A stretch of DNA of 64,000 nucleotides from Pseudomonadota bacterium (GTDB lineage Bacteria; Pseudomonadota; Gammaproteobacteria; Burkholderiales; Rhodocyclaceae). The translations under genes and the position numbers were made by a program. The notes below the pieces were generated by a model. That model was not told the origin of the DNA, made no database searches, and worked only from the letters and a program-made list of their open reading frames with translations. Where the stretch lies: positions 62,001 to 126,000 of the forward strand of contig JAPLQT010000123.1 in NCBI GenBank assembly GCA_026399515.1. The letters run 5' to 3'. This document shows positions 46,008 through 55,385 of the stretch, in pieces (position 1 is the stretch's first letter; every line of letters begins with the position of its first letter).

Positions 46008-47510
46008 ATGTTTGAATCTTCCGAGATCGGCCACAAGATAGACAAGGAAACCTATCGCAAGGCGGTGCCCGAGCTGCGTGCGGCCTTGCAGGATGCCCAG
46101 TACGAACTCAAGGAAAACGGCAAGATCCCGGTCGTCGTCCTGGTCAGCGGCCAGGATGGCGCGGGCAAGGGTGAGACCATCAACATCCTGTACGAGTGGA
46201 TGGACCCCCGCTTCATTTCGACGCTGGCCTTCTCCGCGCCCACCGACGAGGAGCGCGAACGCCCCTTCATGTGGCGCTACTGGCGCGCGCTGCCGCCCAA
46301 GGGACGGGTGGGAGTGTTCGCCGGTTCGTGGTACTCGAGTCCGATTCATGACCGCCTCGACGGCGGCATGGGCAAGGCGGGAATGGACGCGCGCATCGAC
46401 CAGATCAACCGCTTCGAAGCCATGCTGGTGAATGAAGGCGCGCTGGTGCTGAAGTTCTGGTTCCACCTCACCAAGGACGGCCAGAAACGCCGCCTCAAGG
46501 TGCTGGAGAAGAACCCCAAGACCGCCTGGCGCGTCACCAAATGGAACTGGGATCGGCTCAAGACCTATGACAAGCTACAGAACGTGGTCGGCCATGTGCT
46601 GCGCATGACCAACACGGCGTGGGCGCCATGGATCATCATCGAGGGCGAGGATGACCGTTATCGCTCGCTGACCACCGGCAAGATCCTGCTCGACGCGATA
46701 CGCCAGCGCGTTGCCAACGCCGACAAGCTGACCACCCCGGTGGCGCCGCCAGCGCGCGTCAATCTCGACGGCCGCGACGTGCTTTCGGAACTCAAGCTGA
46801 ACCGCAAACCCCTCACCAAGGACGACTTCGAGACGCAACTGGCCAAGTGGCAGGGCAAGCTTTCGGAGTTGGTGCGCGACCCGCGCTTCAAGGGCCACTC
46901 GCTGATCTGCGCCTTCGAAGGCTCGGATGCCGCCGGCAAGGGCGGCGCCATCCGCCGCATCACTTCCGCCCTCGACGCCCGCGACTACCAGATCGTGCCG
47001 GTGGCGGCGCCGACCGAGGAGGAGCGCGCCCAGCCCTATCTGTGGCGCTTCTGGCGGCATATCCCGCGCAATGGCCGCGTCTCGATTTTCGACCGCACCT
47101 GGTACGGCCGGGTGCTGGTCGAACGCGTCGAAGGTTTCTGCGCCGAAGCCGATTGGCTACGCGCCTATTCCGAGATCAACGACTTCGAGCACGACCTCTC
47201 GAATGCCGGCGTCATCGTCGTCAAGTTCTGGCTGCAGATCAGCAAGGAAGAGCAGCTCAAGCGCTTCAAGGAACGCGAGAAGATCCAGTTCAAGCGCTTC
47301 AAGATCACCGAGGAGGATTGGCGCAACCGCGAGAAGTGGGACGCCTACCATGAAGCGGTTTGCGACATGGTCGATCGCACCAGCACCGGAGAGGCGCCAT
47401 GGACGCTGGTCGAGGCCAACGACAAGAACTACGCCCGCGTCAAGATTCTGCGGACGGTGTGCGAAAGGCTGGAAGACGCCCTGACGAATAAAACCGAACG
47501 CTTGAAGTAG
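46008..47510 (+). CDS. pap: Polyphosphate:AMP phosphotransferase (PPK2 class II, two-domain)
   Basis: Uses polyphosphate to phosphorylate AMP to ADP. 500 residues in two tandem PPK2 domains: the first with Walker A SGQDGAGKGET (about 47-57), the second with EGSDAAGKGGA (about 304-314) and lid and Walker B-like DRTWYGRVLVERVEGF. In characterised class II enzymes the C-terminal domain is catalytic; the first here keeps the Walker A but has GSWYSSP in place of DRSWYxR, so is probably structural. AAGGAG lies 8 nt before ATG 46008, 11 nt after rsmE. Confidence 0.93.
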   Translation: MFESSEIGHKIDKETYRKAVPELRAALQDAQYELKENGKIPVVVLVSGQDGAGKGETINILYEWMDPRFISTLAFSAPTDEERERPFMWRYWRALPPKGRVGVFAGSWYSSPIHDRLDGGMGKAGMDARIDQINRFEAMLVNEGALVLKFWFHLTKDGQKRRLKVLEKNPKTAWRVTKWNWDRLKTYDKLQNVVGHVLRMTNTAWAPWIIIEGEDDRYRSLTTGKILLDAIRQRVANADKLTTPVAPPARVNLDGRDVLSELKLNRKPLTKDDFETQLAKWQGKLSELVRDPRFKGHSLICAFEGSDAAGKGGAIRRITSALDARDYQIVPVAAPTEEERAQPYLWRFWRHIPRNGRVSIFDRTWYGRVLVERVEGFCAEADWLRAYSEINDFEHDLSNAGVIVVKFWLQISKEEQLKRFKEREKIQFKRFKITEEDWRNREKWDAYHEAVCDMVDRTSTGEAPWTLVEANDKNYARVKILRTVCERLEDALTNKTERLK

Positions 47511-47517
47511 CGTGAAA

Positions 47518-47545
47518 TTGATACTATAGGCATATTCGATATACA
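47518..47545 (+). promoter_or_regulatory. Putative argA promoter
   Basis: TTGATA (47518-47523), a 16-nt spacer and TATACA (47540-47545), 13 nt before the argA ATG. Confidence 0.4.
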
Positions 47546-47558
47546 AGGCGGAACGGGC

Positions 47559-48926
47559 ATGGCGGCGATTGAGAGCACCGAAGAAAATTATGGCGACAAC
47601 ACTCTGAACAATTCCGCCCTGGTGGCCTGGGTACGCCAGGCGGCACCCTATATCCACGCTTTCCGCGGCCGTACTTTCGTCATTGCCTTCGGCGGCGAAG
47701 TGCTGGAGGACTCCATCGCCCAGGCGCTGGCGCAGGACTTCAACCTGCTGGCGAGCCTGGGCATCCGGCTGGTGCTGGTGCATGGCGCGCGACCGCAGAT
47801 CGACGCCGAAATGCGGCGGCGCGGCCTCAAGCCTCAATTCCACAAAGGCCTGCGGATAACCGACAGCGAAACCCTGGAATGCGTGAAAAGCGCCATGGGC
47901 GTGGCGCGTATCGACATCGAAGCGCTGCTTTCCCAGGGCATGCCCAACACCCCCATGGCCGGCGCCTGGATGCGCGTCACCGGCGGAAACTTCATCACCG
48001 CCAAGCCGGTCGGCGTGGTCGATGGCGTCGATTACCAGTACAGCGGCGCGGTGCGCAAGATCATCGCCGACGAGATCAAGGCCGACCTCGACCAGCAGAA
48101 CGTGGTGTTGATCACCCCGCTCGGGGTGTCGCCCACCGGGGAAATCTTCAACCTCGCCTGGGAGGAAGTGGCCGAATCCGTCGCCGTGGCCCTGCAGGCG
48201 GACAAGCTGATCTATCTGTGCGCCGCACCCGGCGTGGTGGACAAGCGCGGCCAACTGCGCGATGCGGTCACCGCCGACGAAGCGGAAAAGCTGCTGGCGC
48301 GCCGCGTCAAGCAGGCGCCGGAACTGGCGCGGGTACTGCCGGGCGCCGTGCGAGCCTGCCGCGCCGGCATCGGCCGCGTGCATTTTCTCGATCGGCTGGC
48401 CGACGGCGCGATGCTGATGGAATTCTTCACGCGGCAGGGCGTCGGCACCATCATGACCAACGCACCGCTGGTGCGGCTGCGCGAAGCGCTGGTGGACGAC
48501 GTCGGCGCCCTGCTGGCGCTGATCGCTCCCTTCGAAGCCGACGGCACCCTGGTCAAGCGCGGCCGCGAACGCCTGGAAATGGAGATCGGCCGTTTCACGC
48601 TGCTCGACCACGATGGCGTGATCATAGGCTGCGCGGCCCTGTACCCGTTCGCCGACGCCAAGGCCAAGGAGAAGGCCGGAGAACTGGCCTGCCTCGTCGT
48701 AATGCCGGAATACCGCCGCTGCGGTTTCGGCGATCAGTTGCTCGGACATCTCGAAGCGCGCGCAAAAAAACTCAGGCTGAAGCGGCTGTTCGTGCTGACC
48801 ACCCGCACAGCACACTGGTTCATCGAGCGCGGTTTCGCCGAAACCGACGTCGAACATCTGCCCGACGCCAAGCGCGAACTCTACAACTACCAGCGTCGCT
48901 CCAAGATACTGGCCAGGACTCTTTGA
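47559..48926 (+). CDS. argA: N-acetylglutamate synthase (amino-acid N-acetyltransferase)
   Basis: Acetylates glutamate, the first step of arginine synthesis. 455 residues: an amino-acid-kinase domain (about 30-285, with VIAFGGEVLED and LVLVHGARPQI) that binds arginine for feedback, and a GNAT domain (about 305-440, with LACLVVMPEYRRCGFGDQLL as the acetyl-CoA loop). This is the classical two-domain ArgA. Confidence 0.94.
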   Translation: MAAIESTEENYGDNTLNNSALVAWVRQAAPYIHAFRGRTFVIAFGGEVLEDSIAQALAQDFNLLASLGIRLVLVHGARPQIDAEMRRRGLKPQFHKGLRITDSETLECVKSAMGVARIDIEALLSQGMPNTPMAGAWMRVTGGNFITAKPVGVVDGVDYQYSGAVRKIIADEIKADLDQQNVVLITPLGVSPTGEIFNLAWEEVAESVAVALQADKLIYLCAAPGVVDKRGQLRDAVTADEAEKLLARRVKQAPELARVLPGAVRACRAGIGRVHFLDRLADGAMLMEFFTRQGVGTIMTNAPLVRLREALVDDVGALLALIAPFEADGTLVKRGRERLEMEIGRFTLLDHDGVIIGCAALYPFADAKAKEKAGELACLVVMPEYRRCGFGDQLLGHLEARAKKLRLKRLFVLTTRTAHWFIERGFAETDVEHLPDAKRELYNYQRRSKILARTL

Positions 48927-48935
48927 CGTTTTCCT

Positions 48936-48987
48936 AGACCCGTCACACAGGGAACTTCGCGGGTCTCAGCGTGACTTTGTTCACGCT
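48936..48987. other. Two short hairpins after argA
   Basis: AGACCCG/CGGGTCT (48936-48942 and 48960-48966), then AGCGTGA/TCACGCT with a 6-nt loop (48968-48987). Neither has a T run. The rest of the 174-nt gap before 49101 shows nothing else. Confidence 0.35.
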
Positions 48988-49100
48988 AACCCAAAAAGAG
49001 CCCTGATTTGTGAGCTGCTTCACAGTAATCCCGAGCGATCTTGTGGAGAATCGATCGCATTCTCTACTCGATAGCCCGCACCTCTACGAACACACTCGAA

Positions 49101-49562
49101 ATGACGATCATTCGCAGCTTGGCGCGGTATCACGTACGCTGGAAGATCGCGTTGATTTTCGACGAAGTCGAACAGAAACCGACCTTCCATGGCCGGACGC
49201 ATGATCTGACGCTGGTCGGTACCGGCATGCTCACCCACCGGGACGTATTCACCGACTCCCCGGTGGTGGTGCTGTTGGCCATTCCGCCCTTGCATCGGAA
49301 CGGCCGGCAGAAGGTGATCGAGATCAGGGCCAAACAGGTTTACTCGGTGTACTCGGGTGAGACTTTCTGTTTTCGCCTCGGGCTGGAGTTCATAAGTTTC
49401 AAGGGCGATGGCCTGGAAATCCTCATTGAGGGCTTAAGTCATCGCAACCCTCTCATATCGTTACCGGATTACGATCCAGTGCCAACGGCCTTCGTCGATA
49501 TCGAGCACGAGCTGGAAAAACGCTTGACTCCCAAGGGTAAGCCGGCGCTGGTTCGCACCTGA
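49101..49562 (+). CDS. PilZ-like domain protein
   Basis: A 153-residue cytosolic protein. RYHVR (Arg9-Arg13) followed about 30 residues later by HDLTLVGTG fits the PilZ c-di-GMP signature RxxxR...D/NxSxxG, with Thr in place of the usual Ser. The beta-barrel continues to KGDGLEILI. ATG 49101 is chosen because the RxxxR then lies at the normal place; a TTG 60 nt upstream is less likely. No clear ribosome-binding site. It stands alone between argA and the FAH-family gene; a role in c-di-GMP sensing is inferred. Confidence 0.6.
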   Translation: MTIIRSLARYHVRWKIALIFDEVEQKPTFHGRTHDLTLVGTGMLTHRDVFTDSPVVVLLAIPPLHRNGRQKVIEIRAKQVYSVYSGETFCFRLGLEFISFKGDGLEILIEGLSHRNPLISLPDYDPVPTAFVDIEHELEKRLTPKGKPALVRT

Positions 49563-49713
49563 ATCATTTCCGGGATGGCTTCGGAGTCTTCCCGTTTCCT
49601 GTTCGGCGCTTTAGCACCACCTCCAGAGTGGTCTATAGCCATCTATTGCCCATAAGAAGACAATTGCGCTATTGTCCAAATTGGATTGTTGGGTTGAATA
49701 ATTTGGAGGTGAC

Positions 49714-50508
49714 ATGAAAGATATGAATCGTCGCAAGCTGCTCCAGACGGCAACCGCGATGACGGCCGGCGCTGTTGCAGGGTGCGCGCTGCCGGTAGTC
49801 GCGGACAATCGCCCCAGAACCCCGTTCGAGGTCGCGCAGATCACCATCCCCATCGTCGGCAGCGACCTGGCCTTTCCGGTGCGGCGCATCTACTGCATCG
49901 GACGCAACTACGCCGCGCATGCCCGCGAGATGGGTTCGGACCCTACGCGAGAGCCGCCGTTCTTCTTCCAGAAGCCGACCGATGCCATCCAGAACGTCGC
50001 GCCCGGCACCACGGCCGACCATCCCTATCCGTCGCTGACCAAGAATTACCACTACGAAATCGAACTGGTCGCCGCGCTGAACAAGGGCGGCAGGGACATC
50101 CCGGTTGCCCGGGCGCTGGAGCATGTGTTCGGCTACACCATCGGCCTCGACATGACGCGACGCGACCTGCAGCGCGCCATGGGCGACCAGAAGAAGCCCT
50201 GGGAAATCGGCAAAAGCTTCGACCGTTCCGCGCCGCTCGGGCCGATCCACCCCGCCGCCAGCATCGGACATTTCACCAAGGGCAGCATCTGGCTCAAGGT
50301 CAACGGCCAGATCAAGCAGAACGCCAACCTGGAACAGATGATCTGGTCGGTGGCCGAGCAGATCAGCAAGCTCTCCGAGGCCAACGAACTGTTTCCGGGG
50401 GACATCATTTATTCAGGCACGCCGGAGAACGTCGGACCGGTGGTCAAGGGCGACCTCATGGAAGGGCATATCGACGGCCTGCCCAATCTTTCCGTGAAGG
50501 TGGTCTAA
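49714..50508 (+). CDS. Tat-exported fumarylacetoacetate hydrolase-family protein
   Basis: An FAH/HpcE-fold hydrolase of 264 residues preceded by a twin-arginine signal: MNRRKLLQTATAMTAGAVAGC. The catalytic domain has YCIGRNYAAHAREMG, FFFQKPTDAI, the metal-ligand Glu pair in YHYEIELVAAL and Asp in GYTIGLDMTRRDLQ, and IIYSGTPENVG. The family hydrolyses C-C bonds of acylpyruvates or decarboxylates oxo-acids in the cytosol; export is unusual. VAGC could also be a lipobox. GGAGG precedes ATG 49714. Convergent with the tripartite tricarboxylate transporter operon, which may share its substrate. Confidence 0.86.
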   Translation: MKDMNRRKLLQTATAMTAGAVAGCALPVVADNRPRTPFEVAQITIPIVGSDLAFPVRRIYCIGRNYAAHAREMGSDPTREPPFFFQKPTDAIQNVAPGTTADHPYPSLTKNYHYEIELVAALNKGGRDIPVARALEHVFGYTIGLDMTRRDLQRAMGDQKKPWEIGKSFDRSAPLGPIHPAASIGHFTKGSIWLKVNGQIKQNANLEQMIWSVAEQISKLSEANELFPGDIIYSGTPENVGPVVKGDLMEGHIDGLPNLSVKVV

Positions 50509-50527
50509 GCAGAGCGGGAAGCCGTCG

Positions 50528-52033
50528 TCAGCGGCTGCCCGCCAGTTGCCGGCGCAAGCTTTGCCAACCAAAAGACAGGGCCGGCCAGAACAACATGAGC
50601 AGCGCCAGGGTGGTGATAGTGCCGACCAGCGAGTTCGACCAGAAAACACCCAGCTCACCCTTTGAGCCCATCATGGTCTGGCGGAATGCCGCCTCGGCAC
50701 GGTCGCCCAGTACCAGCGACAAGACCAGCGGCGCGAGGGGGTAATCGAGTTTCTTCATGACATAGCCCACCATCCCGAACAGCACCATGAACCAGACATC
50801 GAGCATGGCGCTGTGTACGCTGTAGGCACCGATGGCACACACCACGATGATGATGGGTGCGATGATGGAAAAGGGAATGCGCAGGATCGCCGCGAACAGC
50901 GGCACGGTGCTCAGGACGATGATCAGGCCGGCGATGTTCGACAGATACATGCTGGCGATCAGGCCCCAGACAAATTCCTTCTGTTCTACGAACAATAGCG
51001 GACCGGGCTGCAAGCCCCACACCATCAGCCCGCCCAGCAGCACCGCCGCAGTCGCCGAGCCCGGTATGCCCAGCGCCAGCATCGGCAGCAAGGCGGCGGT
51101 GCCGGAGGCATGCGCCGCGGTCTCGGGGGCGATCACTCCTTCCAGTTGACCGGTGCCGAACTTGTCGCCATTCGGCGAGAAACGCTTGGCGATGCCGTAA
51201 CCCATGAATGACGCCGCTGTGGCGCCGCCCGGCGTGATCCCCATCCAGCAACCGATGGCCGCGCTGCGGATCAAGGTCAGCCAGTATTTTGGAAGCTTCT
51301 TCCAGGTTTCCAGCACTACTTTCGGATTGATCTTGGCGCTCTTGCCCTCGAAGGCCAGGCCTTCTTCCATGCTCAGCAAAATTTCACCGACACCGAACAG
51401 CCCGATCACCACGATCAGGAAATCGATGCCGCGCAATAACTCCGACCAGCCGAAGGTCATGCGCAGTTCACCGCTCACGGTATCCATGCCGACCGCCGCC
51501 AGGCCGAAGCCGAGCATCATGGAGATGATGGTCTTGAAGGGATCCTTGCCGGTGCCGATGAAACTACAGAAGGTCAGCAGAAACACCGCGAAGTATTCAG
51601 GCGGGCCGAAGCGCAAAGCGAATTTCGCCACCAGCGGCGCCAGGAAGGTGATCAGCAACACGGCGACGAAGGCGCCGATGAAGGATCCGGTAAACGACGC
51701 GGTCAGCGCCTCGCCGGCCCGTCCCTGCTGGGCCAGGGGATAGCCGTCGAAAGTCGTGGCGACCGAATGCGTCTCGCCGGGAATATTGAACAACACCGAA
51801 GTGATGGCGCCGGCAAACAACGATCCCCAATAGATACAGGAGAGCATGATGATCGCCGACGTGGGCGCCATGGTGAAAGTCAGCGGCAGCAGGATCGCCA
51901 CGCCGTTCGGCCCGCCCAGGCCGGGCAGCACGCCGATGACGATGCCCAGCACGATGCCGATCACCATCATGCCGATGTTGTACCAGGTCAGGGCGACCGC
52001 GAATCCCTGAAACAACGCATCCAGTTCTTCCAC
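50528..52033 (-). CDS. tctA: Tripartite tricarboxylate transporter, large membrane subunit TctA
   Basis: The 12-helix permease of a TTT importer, 501 residues. GVLPGLGGPNGVAILLPLTF and GITPGGATAASFMGYGIAK, the two conserved Gly/Pro-rich loops, are intact. The start is GTG 52033 with GGAG 9 nt upstream. It is the last gene of the glcG-sgaA-tctCBA series. Confidence 0.94.
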   Translation of the reverse strand: MEELDALFQGFAVALTWYNIGMMVIGIVLGIVIGVLPGLGGPNGVAILLPLTFTMAPTSAIIMLSCIYWGSLFAGAITSVLFNIPGETHSVATTFDGYPLAQQGRAGEALTASFTGSFIGAFVAVLLITFLAPLVAKFALRFGPPEYFAVFLLTFCSFIGTGKDPFKTIISMMLGFGLAAVGMDTVSGELRMTFGWSELLRGIDFLIVVIGLFGVGEILLSMEEGLAFEGKSAKINPKVVLETWKKLPKYWLTLIRSAAIGCWMGITPGGATAASFMGYGIAKRFSPNGDKFGTGQLEGVIAPETAAHASGTAALLPMLALGIPGSATAAVLLGGLMVWGLQPGPLLFVEQKEFVWGLIASMYLSNIAGLIIVLSTVPLFAAILRIPFSIIAPIIIVVCAIGAYSVHSAMLDVWFMVLFGMVGYVMKKLDYPLAPLVLSLVLGDRAEAAFRQTMMGSKGELGVFWSNSLVGTITTLALLMLFWPALSFGWQSLRRQLAGSR

Positions 52034-52057
52034 TTGGCGATACTCCGGCGGGGTGGT

Positions 52058-52567
52058 TCAGTAGCCGAACAGGGCTTCGAGAGGCCCCTTCGGCAGCGGT
52101 ACCATGAATTGCATTTCGAACATCCAGAACAGCAGCGCATTCACGCCGACGCTGACCAGCAGCGTCTTCAGCCAACTGCTCCGGTCCATCACGCGCATGA
52201 ACGCACCGACGAAGAGTGCCGAGGCGACGTAGATCCCAAGAAATTGTATGGCCAGTACATAGAGCGTGGTGGGGATCAATACCAGCAGCACCGGCTTGAA
52301 ACGTTCCCACGAGACGAAGACTTCCAGGTTGCGTTTCTTGCCGAAGAGCGAGCGGAGCATCACCACGATGCTCGCAATGCACAGGATGACGCCGATGCGG
52401 AAGGGAAAATATCCCGACTCCGGACCTTCATCGGCCCACCCCGCGCCTATCCGGTAATTGTCGATCATCATGACCACGCCCACGGCGAAAACGATGAAAG
52501 CGCTAATCGCGTCCACCAGGCTATGCGTGATGCCGCCGCGAGCCTGGCTATGCTTGGTCTGCTCCAT
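52058..52567 (-). CDS. tctB: Tripartite tricarboxylate transporter, small membrane subunit TctB
   Basis: A 169-residue protein with four membrane helices (AFIVFAVGVVMMIDNYRIG, GYFPFRIGVILCIASIVVML and two more) matching TctB. It lies between tctC (2 nt) and tctA (24 nt). Confidence 0.9.
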   Translation of the reverse strand: MEQTKHSQARGGITHSLVDAISAFIVFAVGVVMMIDNYRIGAGWADEGPESGYFPFRIGVILCIASIVVMLRSLFGKKRNLEVFVSWERFKPVLLVLIPTTLYVLAIQFLGIYVASALFVGAFMRVMDRSSWLKTLLVSVGVNALLFWMFEMQFMVPLPKGPLEALFGY

Positions 52568-52569
52568 GC

Positions 52570-53589
52570 TTATTTCTTGTGGGCGAAACCGGCCTCGTTC
52601 ATCAACTTGTTGTGGAAAGCCTCATCCTGCTCGAGAAACTTCACATAGTCTGCGCCGGTGAGGTAGGTATCCTTGAGAGCCTGCTTGGCCAGGTAGTCTT
52701 TCCACTCCGGCGTGGCAACCACCTTCTTCAACAAGTCGGCGTAGAACGCCACTTGATCCTTGCTGGTCCCGGAGGGCAGGAAGAAGCCGCGCAGCATCTG
52801 GTAAACGACATCGACTCCGGACTCCCTGCAAGTGGGAATGTCCGCCCAAGACTGGTCTTTGGTGATCTTCTCCTTATAGACCATGTGGTTCTCGGAGAAC
52901 ACGCACAAGGCCCGAACCTGGCCAGCGCGCCACTGGGCGATGTTCTCGCTGGGATTGTTCACGTTGGAATCGATGTGCTTGCCCACCAATTGGGTCGCCG
53001 CCTCGCCGCCGCTCTTGTAGGGGATGTAAGTGAATTTCGATCCGTTGATCTTGTCCAGCGCCACGGTGATGATATGGTCCTCGCGCTTCGAGCCGGTGCC
53101 GCCCATCTTGAAAGTTCCCGGCACCGCGGCTTTCACCGCCGCGAGATACTCCTTCGGGGTCTTGTAGGAGGTTTCGGAGTTAACCCACAACAAGAACTCG
53201 TCCAGCGCGATCATCGCCACCGGGTTCAAATCGCGCCAGTTGAAAGGCAGTCCCACGGCAACCGGCAGCGTATAGATGGCCGAGAAAGCCACCATGAGCT
53301 TGTGCGGGTCGCCCTTGGCGTCCTTGACGTCCATGATGCCCTCGGCGCCGCTCGCACCGGACTTGTTGACCACGATGATAGGCTGCTTCATCAGCTGGTG
53401 TTTCACCACGATGCCCTGGATCATGCGCGCCATCTGGTCGGAAGCGCCGCCCGCACCGGCCGGCACGACGATTTCCACCGCCTTGGTGGGTTGCCATTCG
53501 GCCAGCGCCGGCGCAGCGCCGATGCAAGCCAGAAAGGCGGCGGAAAACGGCAGGGACTTTTTGGAAACTTTCAGGATGGTTCGCAACAT
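52570..53589 (-). CDS. tctC: Tripartite tricarboxylate transporter substrate-binding protein TctC (Bug family)
   Basis: A periplasmic Bug-type receptor, 339 residues. The signal ends PALA; the mature part has EIVVPAGAGGASDQMARMIQ, TGSKREDHIITVAL and KFTYIPYKSGGEA. Bug proteins bind carboxylates; the substrate is not predictable, but neighbours point to a C2-C4 oxo- or hydroxy-acid. GAGGAGAAGG precedes the ATG. Confidence 0.92.
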   Translation of the reverse strand: MLRTILKVSKKSLPFSAAFLACIGAAPALAEWQPTKAVEIVVPAGAGGASDQMARMIQGIVVKHQLMKQPIIVVNKSGASGAEGIMDVKDAKGDPHKLMVAFSAIYTLPVAVGLPFNWRDLNPVAMIALDEFLLWVNSETSYKTPKEYLAAVKAAVPGTFKMGGTGSKREDHIITVALDKINGSKFTYIPYKSGGEAATQLVGKHIDSNVNNPSENIAQWRAGQVRALCVFSENHMVYKEKITKDQSWADIPTCRESGVDVVYQMLRGFFLPSGTSKDQVAFYADLLKKVVATPEWKDYLAKQALKDTYLTGADYVKFLEQDEAFHNKLMNEAGFAHKK

Positions 53590-53660
53590 GATCCTTCTCC
53601 TCGTATGTTGAAATATGTTCTTGCCGAGTTGTAAGAGTTGTTAGTTGTACCGGTCCGGGT

Positions 53661-54845
53661 TCAGCGCTTTCCGGCTGCGGCGACTTCGGCGAGGTAGCCC
53701 ATGGCCGCCGCCACGCCGCCCGGTCGGTGCGGAACGCCGGCCAGCGCCAGCCCCATCTCGACGCCGGCGAGCGTGCCCACCAGGCTCAAGTCGTTGAAGT
53801 CTCCCAGGTGGCCGATACGGAACAGCTTGCCGGCCATCTTGCCCAATCCGGTGCCTAGCGACATGTCGAAGTTCTCCAGGATCACCTTGCGCACTTCGTC
53901 GGCATTCACCGGCGCGGGCACCAGCACCGCGGTGAGCGCGCTGGAATACTCGGCCGGATCGAGCGCCAGCACCTCCAGCCCCCAAGCGCGCACCGCACGC
54001 CGCGTCGCTTCGGCATGCCGGTCATGGCGCGCGAAGACATTGGGCAAACCTTCTTCACGCAGCATTTGCAAGGCTTCACGCAGACCATACAGCAGGTTGG
54101 TCGCAGGTGTGTATGGAAAGTAACCGCTCTTGCCGCTGGCCAGCATCTCCTCCCAGGCCCAATAGGAACGCGGCATACGGGCGGTCTTCGAAGCCGCGAG
54201 GGCCTTCTCGCTGACGGCGTTGAACGACAGTCCGGGCGGCAGCATCAAGCCCTTCTGCGAACCCGCCACGGTCACGTCGACGCCCCATTCGTCATGGCGG
54301 TAGTCGATCGATGCCAGCGAAGAAATGGTATCCACCATGAACAGCGCGGGATGCCCGGCCTTGTCGATGGCTTTGCGTATGGCGGCGATGCGGCTGGTGA
54401 CTCCCGTCGAGGTCTCGTTATGCACCACCATGACGGCCTTGATCGAATGACCGGTATCCTCGGCGAGTTTGGCCTCGATCTGCGCCGGGTCGACACCATG
54501 GCGCCAATCGCCGGCGACGAAGTCCACTTGCAGCCCGAGCTTCTGGGCCATTTTCTGCCACAGCGTCGCAAACTGGCCGGTCTCGAACATCAGCACCTTG
54601 TCGCCAGGCGACAGCGAGTTCACCAGCGCGGCTTCCCAGGCGCCGGTTCCCGATGCGGGATAGATGATCACCGCGCCTCGGGTTTGAAATACTTCCTTGA
54701 GACCATCCAGGACCGCGTGACCCAGCTTGGCGAATTCAGGGCCGCGATGATCCATGGTGGGAAAATCGATCGCGCGCAGTATGCGGTCAGGCACATTGGT
54801 CGGCCCGGGAATCTGCAAGAAATGGCGGCCGCTGCGATGGTTCAT
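53661..54845 (-). CDS. sgaA: Serine-glyoxylate aminotransferase family protein
   Basis: A PLP class V aminotransferase, 394 residues. FLQIPGPTNVPDRIL and MDHRGPEF open the domain, YPASGTGAWEAAL binds phosphate, MVDTISSLAS carries the PLP Asp, and Lys198 in AGSQKGLMLPPG is the Schiff-base lysine. These match serine-glyoxylate/alanine-glyoxylate aminotransferases that convert glyoxylate to glycine. ATG 54845 overlaps the glcG-like stop as ATGA; the upstream open frame has no family similarity. Confidence 0.88.
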   Translation of the reverse strand: MNHRSGRHFLQIPGPTNVPDRILRAIDFPTMDHRGPEFAKLGHAVLDGLKEVFQTRGAVIIYPASGTGAWEAALVNSLSPGDKVLMFETGQFATLWQKMAQKLGLQVDFVAGDWRHGVDPAQIEAKLAEDTGHSIKAVMVVHNETSTGVTSRIAAIRKAIDKAGHPALFMVDTISSLASIDYRHDEWGVDVTVAGSQKGLMLPPGLSFNAVSEKALAASKTARMPRSYWAWEEMLASGKSGYFPYTPATNLLYGLREALQMLREEGLPNVFARHDRHAEATRRAVRAWGLEVLALDPAEYSSALTAVLVPAPVNADEVRKVILENFDMSLGTGLGKMAGKLFRIGHLGDFNDLSLVGTLAGVEMGLALAGVPHRPGGVAAAMGYLAEVAAAGKR

Positions 54846-55252
54846 GCTGCCGCACTCAACGCCGCAACGCCGGCCCGGGCGATTTGCGCATCCTCGCTGG
54901 ACTTGACGCCGGAAACGCCGATGGCACCGACCACTTCCCCGTCGATCACCACCGGAACGCCGCCTTCGAGGAGTGTCCGGTTGGGAAACGATAGATAGCC
55001 CAGCCTGCCTTCCGCCAGCCGTTCTTCCCAATCCTTGGTGGGCCGGCGGAACAATGCCGCCGTCGTTGCCTTGCCCAGGGCGACGTCAAGACTGCCCAGT
55101 TGCGCGCCATCGTTGCGTTGCAGATACAGCAAATGCCCGGCGGCATCGACGATGGCGATCACCACCGGCCAGTTGTTCCTTTTCGCTTCGGCTTCGGCGG
55201 CCTGGGCGGCGCGCTTGGCGTCATTCAGATCCAGTGATCTTGCAACTCGCAT
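54842..55252 (-). CDS. GlcG/HbpS-like protein
   Basis: A 136-residue cytosolic protein of the GlcG/HbpS family, found in glycolate utilisation operons and as haem-binding HbpS. NWPVVIAIVDAAGHLLYLQRNDGA and GGVPVVIDGEVVGAIGVSG are typical. GGGGAG precedes ATG 55252. First gene of the operon with sgaA and tctCBA, pointing to glyoxylate or glycolate-related catabolism. Confidence 0.88.
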   Translation of the reverse strand: MRVARSLDLNDAKRAAQAAEAEAKRNNWPVVIAIVDAAGHLLYLQRNDGAQLGSLDVALGKATTAALFRRPTKDWEERLAEGRLGYLSFPNRTLLEGGVPVVIDGEVVGAIGVSGVKSSEDAQIARAGVAALSAAA

Positions 55253-55385
55253 CGTGGCTACTCCCCGTGAACTTGGTAAATTCGTTTCGTCGCAGTATGA
55301 CAGGATAATACCTTGCAGATGCCATTCATCCAGCGATCACGTCAATGTATAGCCGAGGTAATGGTGCAACAGACCACCGGCCTGT

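Noticed and set aside
47157-48857. 566-codon minus-strand open frame opposite argA and the end of pap
   Set aside because: Both plus-strand genes have complete catalytic motifs; the antisense frame shows no family features.
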